Assembly (NCBI GenBank): GCA_900321855.1
Contig: ONXS01000007.1
Coordinates: 1 to 36,077 of the forward strand
Direction: 5' to 3'
From: an uncultured Eubacteriales bacterium
Lineage (GTDB): Bacteria; Bacillota; Clostridia; Lachnospirales; Lachnospiraceae
DNA: 36,077 bases
Shown one piece after another: positions 1 through 7,690 of this stretch. The stretch's first letter is position 1. Every line of letters begins with the position of its first letter. The notes under the pieces are model-generated. The model was given only the letters and a program-made list of their open reading frames with translations. It did no database searches and was not told the DNA's origin. The position numbers were made by a program, and so were the translations under genes.

Positions 1-728
1 GGAAGAAATGCGAGTGCTCTCTCAATGACCTGTCTGAGCTCTGTCGTTGTCTCAATGCGACCATTTTTCTTCTTCATCGTCTTAAATGCCTCTTTTGCAA
101 TCTCATCTGCATAGGGCTCGTCTGAATTTTCCTCTAACATATAGGCAAACTCATCTCTTGTAATCTGTGAGAGCCTGTCTGCTGCACTGTCTCCCTTTAA
201 TGGATTCATTCGAAGGTCCAATGGTCCGTCAATTTTGTAAGAAAATCCTCGCTCCGGATTATCTATCTGCATAGATGAAACTCCGAGGTCTGCCATCATA
301 AAATCAAACTTTCCATGCTCTGCTGCCACCTGGTCAATATTGGCAAAATTCAGTAATTTCACCGTGACAATATCCTCGCCAAATCCACGGCTGGCAAGTC
401 GCTCTTTCGTCTTTGCCGACTCAATCGGGTCAACATCAAGAGCATAAATGTGACCCTTTCCCTCTAAGCACTTAAGCATCGCTGTCGTATGTCCGCCATA
501 ACCAAGCGTTGCATCAAGTCCCTGCTGCCCCGGTTTGATTTGTAAAAAATCAAGAATTTCTTTTACCATAATCGAGATATGCATACCTGCCGGTGTACTT
601 CCCTTCTCAATGACATGATTGATGGTATCCGCATATTTTTCCGGATTGTGCTCTTTGTATTTTTCTTCAAATTTTTTTGGATATTTTCCAGAATATCTCA
701 CACGTCTCTTGTGCTGCTTTTCTTCCAT
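1..728 (-). CDS. rsmH: 16S rRNA (cytosine-1402-N4)-methyltransferase, RsmH/MraW family (3' end outside window)
   Basis: SAM-dependent methyltransferase expected to N4-methylate C1402 in the decoding centre of 16S rRNA. Reading down from 728 the protein begins MEEKQHKRRVRYSGKYPKKF and has the SAM-binding stretch DATLGYGGHT (about residue 70), ALDVDP, and the family hallmarks MADLGVSSMQID, ERGFSY and DGPLDLRMNP. About 242 residues are present; the C-terminus lies before base 1. I chose the ATG at 728 because AGAGG sits about 9 nt upstream; an in-frame ATG at 752 lacks a good site. The basic N-terminal extension of some 35 residues before the usual RsmH start, and the absence of mraZ upstream (a zinc-ribbon membrane gene is there instead), suggest the dispersed RsmH paralogue seen in some clostridia rather than the dcw-cluster copy. 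That last point is inference. Confidence 0.9.
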   Translation of the reverse strand, partial: MEEKQHKRRVRYSGKYPKKFEEKYKEHNPEKYADTINHVIEKGSTPAGMHISIMVKEILDFLQIKPGQQGLDATLGYGGHTTAMLKCLEGKGHIYALDVDPIESAKTKERLASRGFGEDIVTVKLLNFANIDQVAAEHGKFDFMMADLGVSSMQIDNPERGFSYKIDGPLDLRMNPLKGDSAADRLSQITRDEFAYMLEENSDEPYADEIAKEAFKTMKKKNGRIETTTELRQVIERALAFL

Positions 729-784
729 TTGTTCTAACCTCTGTTCACTCATTTCATTTTAGTTTTTCTTACAGTTACATTCTC

Positions 785-1459
785 TTATTTCTTTACCACG
801 ACATCCATAATTTCATTTCCACAATAAATACAGATATAATTCATATCCACTGCTCCCACAATGGATGCCCCACAATTTGGACATCTGTCCTTTACAATCT
901 TCTTTGCCAGTGCGACTTCTATTGTGTGGTTATGATATTCCAGCGTTGAATTCCTCAAATAACCTCTTCGCAGTGCAATCTTCATCTTTTTTCTTGTTTT
1001 CTTCACCTTCGCTGATATACCCAGTGTGCGATTTAACTCACTGATTGGAAGAATCGTTTTCCCGACCTTTGTAAAAACTTCACTAAGCGCCCGCGAGACA
1101 CGAATACTTCTATATCTCCTGCAAAATATCACAGACGCAATCAGAGTGGCTCCAAATAAGATTTGACTTGATTGAATATGATCCATAAAACCCTGTCGAA
1201 CTATTTCAACTGTATATTGATGTGGATTTTGAGAAATTACCTGTTTCCAATATTCCTCATCATAAAATTTTAATGTATAGTCGAAAATCATACATCCAGA
1301 CATAATCAGCATGACAACATTAAAAACGACTCCCAGAAAAACTCCAATCGCTTTTCCTCTAAAAAATTTTCCCAAGTAAAAAGATTTTTCTCTTTTCTTC
1401 TTGCCAAAATCGCTCGTAATGCTATAATACTGGCCATCTGATATAACACCTGCAAACAA
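785..1459 (-). CDS. Zinc-ribbon membrane protein of unknown function, 5' end disrupted
   Basis: Not recognised as a named family. From the TTG at 1459 the product has 224 residues. A hydrophobic segment lies around residues 39-60 and a second near 100-112, followed by a basic stretch. The C-terminus carries a zinc ribbon (C193-P-N-C196 and C210-I-Y-C213). The frame stays open upstream of 1459 and encodes a second zinc-knuckle half, CSYCGSSDLF, which is then interrupted by TGA at 1502-1504. Two codons before that TGA there is an ATG (1508-1510) with an ideal GGAGG six bases upstream. So the natural start is probably 1510 and codon 3 is now a stop. As it stands the gene may be a pseudogene, may use a weak internal start, or may contain a base error. 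It lies 33 bases upstream of the rsmH-like start and could be cotranscribed with it. Confidence 0.6.
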   Translation of the reverse strand: MFAGVISDGQYYSITSDFGKKKREKSFYLGKFFRGKAIGVFLGVVFNVVMLIMSGCMIFDYTLKFYDEEYWKQVISQNPHQYTVEIVRQGFMDHIQSSQILFGATLIASVIFCRRYRSIRVSRALSEVFTKVGKTILPISELNRTLGISAKVKKTRKKMKIALRRGYLRNSTLEYHNHTIEVALAKKIVKDRCPNCGASIVGAVDMNYICIYCGNEIMDVVVKK

Positions 1460-1565
1460 ATCCGAGCTGCCGCAATAAGAACAAATGCCTGTGAAATAGA
1501 TTCAATACATCCTGTTCCTCCATACGATTTATATAACCACTATACCAGCAGCCTTGAATGATGCG

Positions 1566-1601
1566 GTGAACTACCCACCACCTAAAGGTAGTGGGATTGC
1601 G
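1566..1601. repeat. Hairpin repeat A, IS200/IS605-end-like relic
   Basis: The sequence gtgaactaccca (1566-1577) is followed by a compact imperfect hairpin, cccac-c-acct / aggt-a-gtggg, at 1574-1595. A diverged relative with the same gtgaactaccca opening lies at 14550-14589. Subterminal hairpins of this size and position are typical of IS200/IS605-type element ends, but no tnpA or tnpB is present, so this would be a solo end or a MITE. The element lies in the spacer between the SlyD gene and the zinc-ribbon gene. Confidence 0.45.
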
Positions 1602-1680
1602 ACCTGTATTATTTCAATATTCCGTTTTCTTCCCAATAGTTACACCAGTCTTTTATTGAGTGTATTTCTGGGGACTGACT

Positions 1681-2124
1681 TTATTTTACTTCGACCAACT
1701 CAATGTGGAAGTTCAACTCTTTTCCAGCCATCTCATGATTTGCATCAAATGTGATTGTTGTGTCATCTTTTGCAGCTACTCCTACTGGAAATGGCTGTCC
1801 CATCTGATTTGTGAGGTACACACGCGCACCAACTTCCAAATCCTCAGCACCCGGCAACTGTGCAATTTCTAATGTAAAAATTGCATTTTCATCTGGCATT
1901 CCATAAGCCTCTTCTGGCATAAGGTGAATATCTACTTCAGCGCCAACCTCCATATCAGCAACTGCCTTGTCAAATCCCTGAATCATCTGTCCTGCACCAC
2001 ATACAAACTCAAGAGGTTCTCCTCTGTCATAAGATGAATCAAACTGCGTTCCATCGTTAAAAGTTCCTCTATAATGTGTTTTGCAAGTCTTTCCTACATT
2101 TCTTCCTGTGATTTCGTTACTCAT
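1681..2124 (-). CDS. FKBP-type peptidyl-prolyl cis-trans isomerase, SlyD-like
   Basis: 147-residue cytoplasmic prolyl isomerase/chaperone. It begins MSNEITGRNVGKTCKTHYRG; the FKBP fold is recognisable from GTQFDSSYDRGEPLEF, the active-site loop GAGQMIQGFDKAV, and the SlyD-type inserted chaperone (IF) domain between two FKBP halves, about residues 70-120 (PEEAYGMPDENAIFTLEIAQLPG onward). It ends NFHIELVEVK and lacks the His-rich metal tail of Enterobacterial SlyD. I chose ATG 2124 rather than the in-frame ATG at 2139, because the upper ATG sits on top of the Shine-Dalgarno sequence GGAGGA that serves 2124 at 8-nt spacing. Repeat A lies downstream, and a different repeat element lies upstream at 2254-2342. 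Confidence 0.9.
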   Translation of the reverse strand: MSNEITGRNVGKTCKTHYRGTFNDGTQFDSSYDRGEPLEFVCGAGQMIQGFDKAVADMEVGAEVDIHLMPEEAYGMPDENAIFTLEIAQLPGAEDLEVGARVYLTNQMGQPFPVGVAAKDDTTITFDANHEMAGKELNFHIELVEVK

Positions 2125-2253
2125 GTTATCTTCCTCCATTTTATGTTAATTTCTCCCATTATACCAAAAACACCGTCTTTTATCTATGAGATTTTATTTA
2201 TCGTATTTTACTGATTTTACTTAAAGCTATACTCTTAATTTTTGTCTCTGAAT

Positions 2254-2342
2254 GTAAAGTGGACATAAGCATCCCCCGATACCCCGCCTACGTCTTTACG
2301 CCTCAGAGGTGGGGGATTGCTTATCTGCGTTCAATTCGCTCA
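2254..2342. repeat. Interspersed repeat B, copy 1, overlapping the end of the reductase gene
   Basis: Starts with gtaaagtggacat (2254-2266) and ends with gcttatctgcgttcaa (about 2317-2333). Between these a palindrome pairs taagca-tccccc with gggggattgctta. Related copies share the left motif at 4178 and 20497, and the right motif recurs at about 4237. The right end overlaps the last codons of the reductase gene (stop at 2296), so the C-terminal residues (SELNADKQSPTSEA) are at least partly element-derived. It looks like a mobile palindromic unit or MITE; no transposase is present. Confidence 0.5.
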
Positions 2343-3381
2343 CAATCTTCTCAAACACCGGCAACTCTACTCCGTATTCCCTCGCCATATCAGGAACCGA
2401 ATACACAAGTCCATCAATTTCTGACTGTTTTCCATCTCGCAAATCTCTCTGCATAGACGTGGTCATATCCGGACTCAGACTGTCTATGAGTCTCAGATTT
2501 TTCTCCACCAGACTCTCTTCAAATTTAAGTCCCATAGCATTTCCGAGAATCTCGATTTCATGAACCAGTCGGATAAAACAATCTCTGATTTCTCCCTCTT
2601 TCTGAATTTCTCCGGCTGCCACTCCGTAATAAGTTCCACAGGTATTCTGCGCTGCAATATAAGAAAATTTTATCATGGTATCTCGCTCTATCTGTTCCGA
2701 TAAGATACCGCAAATTCCACTATCATTTAAATCGTTTTCTACCTGTCTCAGAATCAAATCATAAAAATCGCCGCCATTTTGTGACGCATATATTTTTTTC
2801 TCTTTGCTGTCCATTGAAATATCTTGAACATTCATTTTATTCTGAGACTGATTCAGAAAAACTATCTGTGCAGGGACATTGTTCCTATCATGTCGCTTTC
2901 CAAAAACCACTCTCAAAATATCTCCATTCATAAAGATACACCCCGGTTCTCTGAGTTCTGCTGCCACATAGATACAGCCATCTGTCACCAATAGTTTCGG
3001 TAACTTCTTCTGCATATTTCTGCCCGTTCCATATACATTTAGAACAGGAATTACAACCGTATGTTGCCCTGATATATTTTGAATAAATGGTATGGTATCC
3101 TCCAGCGAATATCCCTTGACACACACAAAGATAACATCCGGACGCTCGTCCTGAGACTCTTTGATATGGTTCTCATATTGCTGCATATCGTATGCCTTAA
3201 TATCCCTGACCACAAAATCGCCTGCTGGTTTTATTACCTTTATTCCCTGCCTGTTCATTACTTCTAAATGCTTTCCCCTCGCAATCAAGGTGACATTTTT
3301 CCCCGCTCTTGCAAGATGTGCTCCAATCGCACCACCAGTTCCACCGGCTCCAATAATTACATATTTGAAATTTTTCTCCAC
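2296..3381 (-). CDS. Ketopantoate reductase family (PanE/ApbA) oxidoreductase
   Basis: 361-residue NAD(P)H-dependent reductase of the 2-dehydropantoate 2-reductase family, whose best-known members make pantoate for coenzyme A. The N-terminal Rossmann motif GAGGTGG (residues 11-17) follows the first strand KYVIIG, and TLIARG closes the second strand. The C-terminal helical ApbA_C region holds KFSYIAAQNTCGTYYG and the family signature TTSMQRDLRDGKQSEIDGL (Met-Gln-Arg-Asp and Glu-Ile-Asp-Gly). I chose the GTG at 3381 (MEKNFKYVIIG) because AGAGGA lies 9 nt upstream; the ORF is open to 3432 but has no site there. At about 361 residues it is longer than the roughly 300 of PanE, and there are no panB/panC neighbours, so the substrate is uncertain. 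The C-terminal tail runs into repeat B. Confidence 0.85.
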   Translation of the reverse strand: MEKNFKYVIIGAGGTGGAIGAHLARAGKNVTLIARGKHLEVMNRQGIKVIKPAGDFVVRDIKAYDMQQYENHIKESQDERPDVIFVCVKGYSLEDTIPFIQNISGQHTVVIPVLNVYGTGRNMQKKLPKLLVTDGCIYVAAELREPGCIFMNGDILRVVFGKRHDRNNVPAQIVFLNQSQNKMNVQDISMDSKEKKIYASQNGGDFYDLILRQVENDLNDSGICGILSEQIERDTMIKFSYIAAQNTCGTYYGVAAGEIQKEGEIRDCFIRLVHEIEILGNAMGLKFEESLVEKNLRLIDSLSPDMTTSMQRDLRDGKQSEIDGLVYSVPDMAREYGVELPVFEKIVSELNADKQSPTSEA

Positions 3382-3433
3382 TGTATAAACTCCTCTATTT
3401 CTCACTTTACAACTACTTTGTCTCATTGCCATG

Positions 3434-3442
3434 ATTATAGCA
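3434..3442 (-). promoter_or_regulatory. Extended -10 promoter for the reductase gene
   Basis: On the minus strand the sequence TGCTATAAT (3442-3434) is a perfect TATAAT preceded by TGn, i.e. an extended -10 box, about 50 bases upstream of the GTG start. No convincing -35 lies 17 bases further up, which is normal for extended -10 promoters. Confidence 0.55.
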
Positions 3443-3560
3443 TATATCCAATATATTTCATATGTCTATCAAATGTCCACATTCTTACTGTAACAAAGAT
3501 TGCCTGCCATTTATTATTTGAAATAATAGATTCCATATTTTGCGAACAATTTATTGTCAT

Positions 3561-3587
3561 AAAAAAAGGAGCCACTGCTCCTTTTTC
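3561..3587 (-). terminator. Rho-independent terminator after the XRE regulator
   Basis: The arms aaaaaggagc and gctccttttt flank a four-base loop (cact, 3573-3576). The A and T runs are on both sides, so it can work in both directions. It lies 50 bases past the stop of the minus-strand XRE gene. Confidence 0.8.
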
Positions 3588-3637
3588 ATAATCGCTGAAT
3601 ATCTGCTATTTCCAAATACTAAAATTCAACTTTGCTA

Positions 3638-4150
3638 TTAAATTGTAGAGACAACATATGCAATCAAATTTAACACCATTGCCACTAAAAACATTCCACC
3701 CGTCATCAGATTTGCCCTGTCCTTATCTGCAAAATATCTGCTCACATAAAAAATTCCATTATATCCACAAATCATGCTCAAAAATCCGGACGGTGACTGT
3801 TTCACCCACAGACAATAAATGGACAGCAGCAAGTTGACAACACATAATGCAGTGATTCCATTTCGCATTGCCTTTAAATCTCTGCGCTCGCTCAAGTTTA
3901 AAATATTTTCTTCTGTCTTTTTCTCAAACTCCTCTGGGCTAATCCTTTCACCAGCCAAAATATCATTTACAGTAATTCCAAGAATTTCACTCAGTGGCTT
4001 CAAAAGAGACATATCCATAAGACACAGTCCTCGCTCCCATTTGCTGACTGCATTTTTACTAATACCCAACTGCTCGGCAATCTGCTCCTGCGTAAGACCT
4101 TTTTCTTTCCTACATTCTCTGATAAACTGACCTATCTTTTTCTGATCCAT
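3638..4150 (-). CDS. XRE-family transcriptional regulator with C-terminal membrane segments
   Basis: 170 residues. The N-terminal Cro/C1-type helix-turn-helix spans about residues 5-62 (FIRECRKEKGLTQEQIAEQL, then GISKNAVSKWERG, where the recognition helix lies, and SLLKPLSEILGITVNDILAG). The C-terminal half has hydrophobic stretches (NGITALCVVNLLLSIYCLWV; MTGGMFLVAMVLNLIAYVV), so it is probably a membrane-tethered regulator of the kind often found in clostridia. The ATG at 4150 has AAGGGG seven bases upstream; the ORF extends to 4201 but that part overlaps repeat B copy 2. Target genes are unknown. Confidence 0.88.
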   Translation of the reverse strand: MDQKKIGQFIRECRKEKGLTQEQIAEQLGISKNAVSKWERGLCLMDMSLLKPLSEILGITVNDILAGERISPEEFEKKTEENILNLSERRDLKAMRNGITALCVVNLLLSIYCLWVKQSPSGFLSMICGYNGIFYVSRYFADKDRANLMTGGMFLVAMVLNLIAYVVSTI

Positions 4151-4177
4151 ATATTTCCCCTTTCCAGACTCAAACCA

Positions 4178-4258
4178 GTAAAGCGGACATTCTAAGTCCA
4201 CTTCGCTACTTGCTCATGAACACAGGCTGTTTCGCAGCTTATCTGCGTTCAAAATCAC
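4178..4258. repeat. Interspersed repeat B, copy 2
   Basis: Begins gtaaagcggacat (4178-4190) and ends gcttatctgcgttcaa (about 4237-4252), the same left and right motifs as copy 1, with a different core. The left end is itself a short inverted repeat (aagcggac / gtccactt). It sits in the 5' leader region of the XRE regulator gene and may contribute leader structure or displace its promoter. Confidence 0.45.
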
Positions 4259-4374
4259 TTTTTACTGGTACAGCTTAACAAACTTTCTCAGAAAATGACA
4301 CATACCAGTGGTTTACTTCTGCCATTTTGGGCGTAAATCCGAACATTTTAATACCAGATTATGAATATCGCTCT

Positions 4375-5274
4375 TTAAAATCCTTTTCGTCTCAACTCTG
4401 CCACAAGCTGTACATAAAATTCCCTGACATCAAATTCATCAATATTCTCACGATTCAAATCAATCATATCTCCATGAGAAATCCCTCGTTTTCCTTTTAC
4501 TGTCAGAAACTGATAATTTTCTCCCCAGAAAAACGACTTTTCTCCCACAAGTCCATCATTATCTCCGTCAAAATATTTGACAAACAAATGCGTCAGATTG
4601 AGGGGAAATCTTCCCCCACCTGCCACATTTAATTTAGAACCGACACTCTGATAGTAGACGTTTGGACTGTCAAAAACTTCCTGATTCATTTTTTCACAGG
4701 CGGATGCCGTCAAATCGGTGACTGCCGAGATAAAATCTGGATTTGAATCTCCAATTTTTTTCAGTGCAGAATTATATGCGTTCGTAATCATTTCTCTCTG
4801 TTTCTTTGGAACCTTTGATAAAAGGTAATCGGCAAACTCACAGCCTCTGTGCGGTGTATTGATTGTTGTCAGACTCGCCACATACTCGTCCATTCCAAGC
4901 ATAGAAATTGCATATCTGCTGTCAAGACCACCTTTCGAATGTGCAATAATATTGACTTTCTCACAGCCAGTCTCTTTTACAATCTGCTGAATTCTGTCCG
5001 CCAGTTCTCTTCCTGAATCTGTCACAGATGCCGCCGACTGCTGGTTTCCATAGAAACAAGTGGATCCATTTTTCTCCAGTTCTGTCGGTATTCTTCCCCA
5101 GTAATTAAAATAGCGAAAATCTTGAAAGAATACTCCATGCACCATGAGAATCGGATATTTTGTCTCACAAATATGCTCACTTTTTCTACTCTTATTCAGA
5201 CGAATTTTTGCACTTTCTGTTCGAATTTCTTTCCCTGTAATACGTAAGATTTTCACAAGTACAATCAGGTGCAC
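4375..5274 (-). CDS. Lipase-like alpha/beta hydrolase (5' end frameshifted)
   Basis: About 299 residues from a GTG at 5274. The fold is recognisable as a triacylglycerol lipase-type alpha/beta hydrolase: strand plus oxyanion motif YPILMVHGVFFQDF (about residues 41-54), nucleophile elbow AHSKGG, TTINTPHRG, the acid region DGDNDGLVG, and the probable catalytic His in GISHGD. It probably hydrolyses acyl esters; the substrate is unknown. The N-terminal stretch HLIVLVKILRI is hydrophobic and may be a membrane anchor. The frame is open upstream only to a TGA at 5299-5301, but another frame starts with a good ATG at 5323 (MEKEKKQL, GAGG upstream) and would join this one if one base in the CTGACTG run (about 5296-5302) were removed. 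The native protein is therefore probably about 16 residues longer. Confidence 0.75.
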   Translation of the reverse strand: MHLIVLVKILRITGKEIRTESAKIRLNKSRKSEHICETKYPILMVHGVFFQDFRYFNYWGRIPTELEKNGSTCFYGNQQSAASVTDSGRELADRIQQIVKETGCEKVNIIAHSKGGLDSRYAISMLGMDEYVASLTTINTPHRGCEFADYLLSKVPKKQREMITNAYNSALKKIGDSNPDFISAVTDLTASACEKMNQEVFDSPNVYYQSVGSKLNVAGGGRFPLNLTHLFVKYFDGDNDGLVGEKSFFWGENYQFLTVKGKRGISHGDMIDLNRENIDEFDVREFYVQLVAELRRKGF

Positions 5275-5396
5275 AATTGGAATCCATCCTTCCGGCAGTC
5301 AGCTGTTTCTTTTCTTTTTCCATACTACATTTTCCTCATAAACATATAATCATTGCATTTGCACCGTTTCCGGCTCATAATAGAATAAATATATCA

Positions 5397-6026
5397 CTAT
5401 ATTTCCCCATATACTTCATCTAAATAAACTTCAATCTCATAAACCTTTCCTCTCCTGTAATCCACTTTCGCAAGACATCTCTTTCCAACATAGGACTCTG
5501 CCTCTTTGTCTCGCTCATCACTGAAAGAATCATATGTGCCTTTCAAAAATCCATTGTTCTCTCTCTTATACATATGAATTGTATGTTTTCTTCCTTCCCA
5601 CATACCTGTACAACACCTGTCATATACAAGTCCCCCCATCATTTCACTACTACTGCTGAGCTCTCTTTTAATAAAATATGCATTTGGTATCACAAGTTCT
5701 GCTGGTTTTATCTCACCTCTCTGAAATCTCTCCCATGAATTTCCCCTGACTGTCGCTGCATTGTAGATAGCTGCAATTCCCCATGTAATCATAAATATAC
5801 TAAAAAACAAGCCAACTATCATTTCCATTCCAAAAAACAAAACCGAACACACTGCGAGAATAATTCCCAGCACAAGAAATACCCCGCCAAGTATGCCCTC
5901 AGCCAGATGTCCATGTTTTAACTCGCATGCATCTGGTTTAAAATACTCCAGTTCACGTTCCGTCAGCTTATGCTCATACATCTGAAGCTGCGGAAATTCA
6001 CATTGTCTATTTGACCTTACTTTCAT
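5397..6026 (-). CDS. Hypothetical membrane protein, two transmembrane helices
   Basis: 209 residues, family not recognised. Start ATG 6026 (MKVRSNRQCEF) with AAGGATAGG upstream; the frame remains open to 6203 but that extension has no start signal and unusual composition. A soluble N-terminus of about 45 residues is followed by two adjacent helices (GILGGVFLVLGIILAVCSVLF and MIVGLFFSIFMITWGIAAIY), then a C-terminal cytoplasmic or exposed domain of about 110 residues rich in Lys, Arg and Tyr that ends YEIEVYLDEVYGEI. It lies 173 bases past the MATE gene and may be cotranscribed with it or use its own promoter. Confidence 0.65.
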   Translation of the reverse strand: MKVRSNRQCEFPQLQMYEHKLTERELEYFKPDACELKHGHLAEGILGGVFLVLGIILAVCSVLFFGMEMIVGLFFSIFMITWGIAAIYNAATVRGNSWERFQRGEIKPAELVIPNAYFIKRELSSSSEMMGGLVYDRCCTGMWEGRKHTIHMYKRENNGFLKGTYDSFSDERDKEAESYVGKRCLAKVDYRRGKVYEIEVYLDEVYGEI

Positions 6027-6199
6027 ATGATACCTATCCTTTCTACTTTTCCTGAGAAGTGCAAAGGGCAACTTGTCAGTCTCAAAATTCAACTGATATT
6101 TTTTATATTTTGTCACAGTGTGAGGTTTTTTGGGGGATATTGTGTTACGCAGCACAACTTTCGCTTTAGCGACAGAGTGCAAGGAACACATCACTGTCC

Positions 6200-7576
6200 T
6201 CATTCACCGTCCCCCATCTTTTTAAACTCCAAAGCTGCCATAACCACCGTTGCAATAATGGCAATAAAATCTGCAATCGGTGCCGCATATAAAATTCCGT
6301 CAATACCAAAATAAATTGGTAAAATAAATAACAGTGGCAACAGGAATAAAATCTGTCTGGTCAACGACAAAAATGCTCCCTTAAATGCCTTTCCAATGGA
6401 AGTGAAAAATGTCGCTGTAATTGGCTGTAAAAAATTCAAAATAGTAAATAGAAAATAAATTCGAAAATAGTTCACTCCGAATTTATAATATTCTGCACTT
6501 CCTTTTCCAAACCAACCAATAATCTGTCTTGGGAATACCTGAAACAAAACCTCTGCTACAACTGAGACAAGAAAACCTGCCACTAATGCAACGCGATAAG
6601 CCTCTTTCACACGCTTATAATTTTTCGCCCCATAATTGAAACTCTCAATTGGCTGTGTTCCCTGTGCAATACCGATGACAATCGAAAAGAATAACATTCC
6701 TACCTTTGACACAATACCAGCCACTGCGATTGGAATGGAATCTCCATATTCTGACTGACCGCCATAATGTTTCAAAAGGTTATTTAATGCAATCTGTACC
6801 ACCATCATCGCCACCTGATTGATAAAAGAACCCATACCAATCGAAATAGTAAATCCAACATATTTTTTTCTGATACCGAGGTGTTTCCACTCTAATTTTA
6901 CAGTTTTGTAGTGCATCACATAAATGACAACCATAATTCCAGATACCATCTGACCGATAATTGTTGCAAGTGCCGCACCTGACATTCCCATATCAAATCC
7001 AAAGATGAAAACTGCATCTAAGACTGTATTTAAAATCGCTCCGGTCAGTGAACAAATCATTGTCATCTTAGGACTGCCGTCTGCTCGAATAATGTGTCCG
7101 CCACCTGTTGTCAAAAGCAGGAATGGAAATCCAAATGCTGTAATTCTCACATATTCCTGTGCATATGGCAAAACATCATCCGGTGAGCCAAATGCGTGTA
7201 ACATTGGTGTCAAAAATAATTCCGTAATCAACATTAACACAGTTCCACATGCAATCAACATGAATACAGCATTTCCAATATAATATGGTGCCTCTTTTTC
7301 ATTGCCCCGTCCCATATTCAGATTAAAGCTGCTTGCGCCTCCAATTCCAAACAAGAGTGAAAGTGCTACACATGCAGTTGATAAAGGGAACGCAACATTT
7401 GTTGCCGCATTTCCAAGCTGTCCCACAGCCTGTCCCACAAATATCTGGTCAACCATGTTATAAAGCGCACCTACCATCATTGCAATAATACTCGGTATGG
7501 CAAACTTCAGCATCAGGCTTGTAATCTTTCCTGTTCCCAATGGATTACTCTCTGTCTTACTATCGGTACTACTCAT
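6200..7576 (-). CDS. MATE-family multidrug/Na+ (H+) antiporter
   Basis: 458-residue inner-membrane transporter with the expected 12 hydrophobic helices. The N-terminus NPLGTGKITSLMLKFAIPSI, then MVGALYNMVDQIFVGQAVG, is the standard MATE opening in Firmicutes. Two homologous halves meet around residue 230. Expected role: cation-driven export of drugs or metabolites. I chose ATG 7576 (MSSTDSK): the frame is open to 7627, but a promoter at 7616-7644 would put the transcript start near 7609, so the ATG at 7606 would be nearly leaderless. The best ribosome site (GGAGGT) is 16 bases from 7576, longer than usual, so the exact start stays uncertain. It stops with TGA. Confidence 0.92.
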   Translation of the reverse strand: MSSTDSKTESNPLGTGKITSLMLKFAIPSIIAMMVGALYNMVDQIFVGQAVGQLGNAATNVAFPLSTACVALSLLFGIGGASSFNLNMGRGNEKEAPYYIGNAVFMLIACGTVLMLITELFLTPMLHAFGSPDDVLPYAQEYVRITAFGFPFLLLTTGGGHIIRADGSPKMTMICSLTGAILNTVLDAVFIFGFDMGMSGAALATIIGQMVSGIMVVIYVMHYKTVKLEWKHLGIRKKYVGFTISIGMGSFINQVAMMVVQIALNNLLKHYGGQSEYGDSIPIAVAGIVSKVGMLFFSIVIGIAQGTQPIESFNYGAKNYKRVKEAYRVALVAGFLVSVVAEVLFQVFPRQIIGWFGKGSAEYYKFGVNYFRIYFLFTILNFLQPITATFFTSIGKAFKGAFLSLTRQILFLLPLLFILPIYFGIDGILYAAPIADFIAIIATVVMAALEFKKMGDGE

Positions 7577-7615
7577 ATCTATCTCAACATTACCTCCTGT
7601 GTACATATTTATCTT

Positions 7616-7644
7616 ATCATACAACAAAAGACCGCGGATAGCAA
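7616..7644 (-). promoter_or_regulatory. Sigma-A-type promoter for the MATE gene, overlapping the ctpA terminator
   Basis: On the minus strand TTGCTA (7644-7639), a 17-base spacer and TATGAT (7621-7616). The -35 lies inside the loop and stem of the preceding terminator hairpin. Confidence 0.45.
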
Positions 7645-7660
7645 TCCAACGGTCTTTGTT
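7623..7660 (-). terminator. Terminator after ctpA
   Basis: Stem aagaccg (7628-7634) / cggtctt (7650-7656) with an inner ggat/atcc pairing, followed on the minus strand by a T-rich run. It lies about 30 bases beyond the ctpA stop and closes the ftsE-ctpA operon. Confidence 0.7.
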
Positions 7661-7690
7661 ATATTCTATTACTCTTTTCTATCTAAGTAT

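Noticed and set aside
677..949. Plus-strand ORF crossing the rsmH 5' end
   Set aside because: It overlaps two better minus-strand genes and has no start signals or recognisable motifs.
6027..6203. N-terminal extension of the two-helix protein up to 6203
   Set aside because: It has no ribosome site and a composition unlike the rest; the ATG at 6026 has AAGGA-type sequence upstream.
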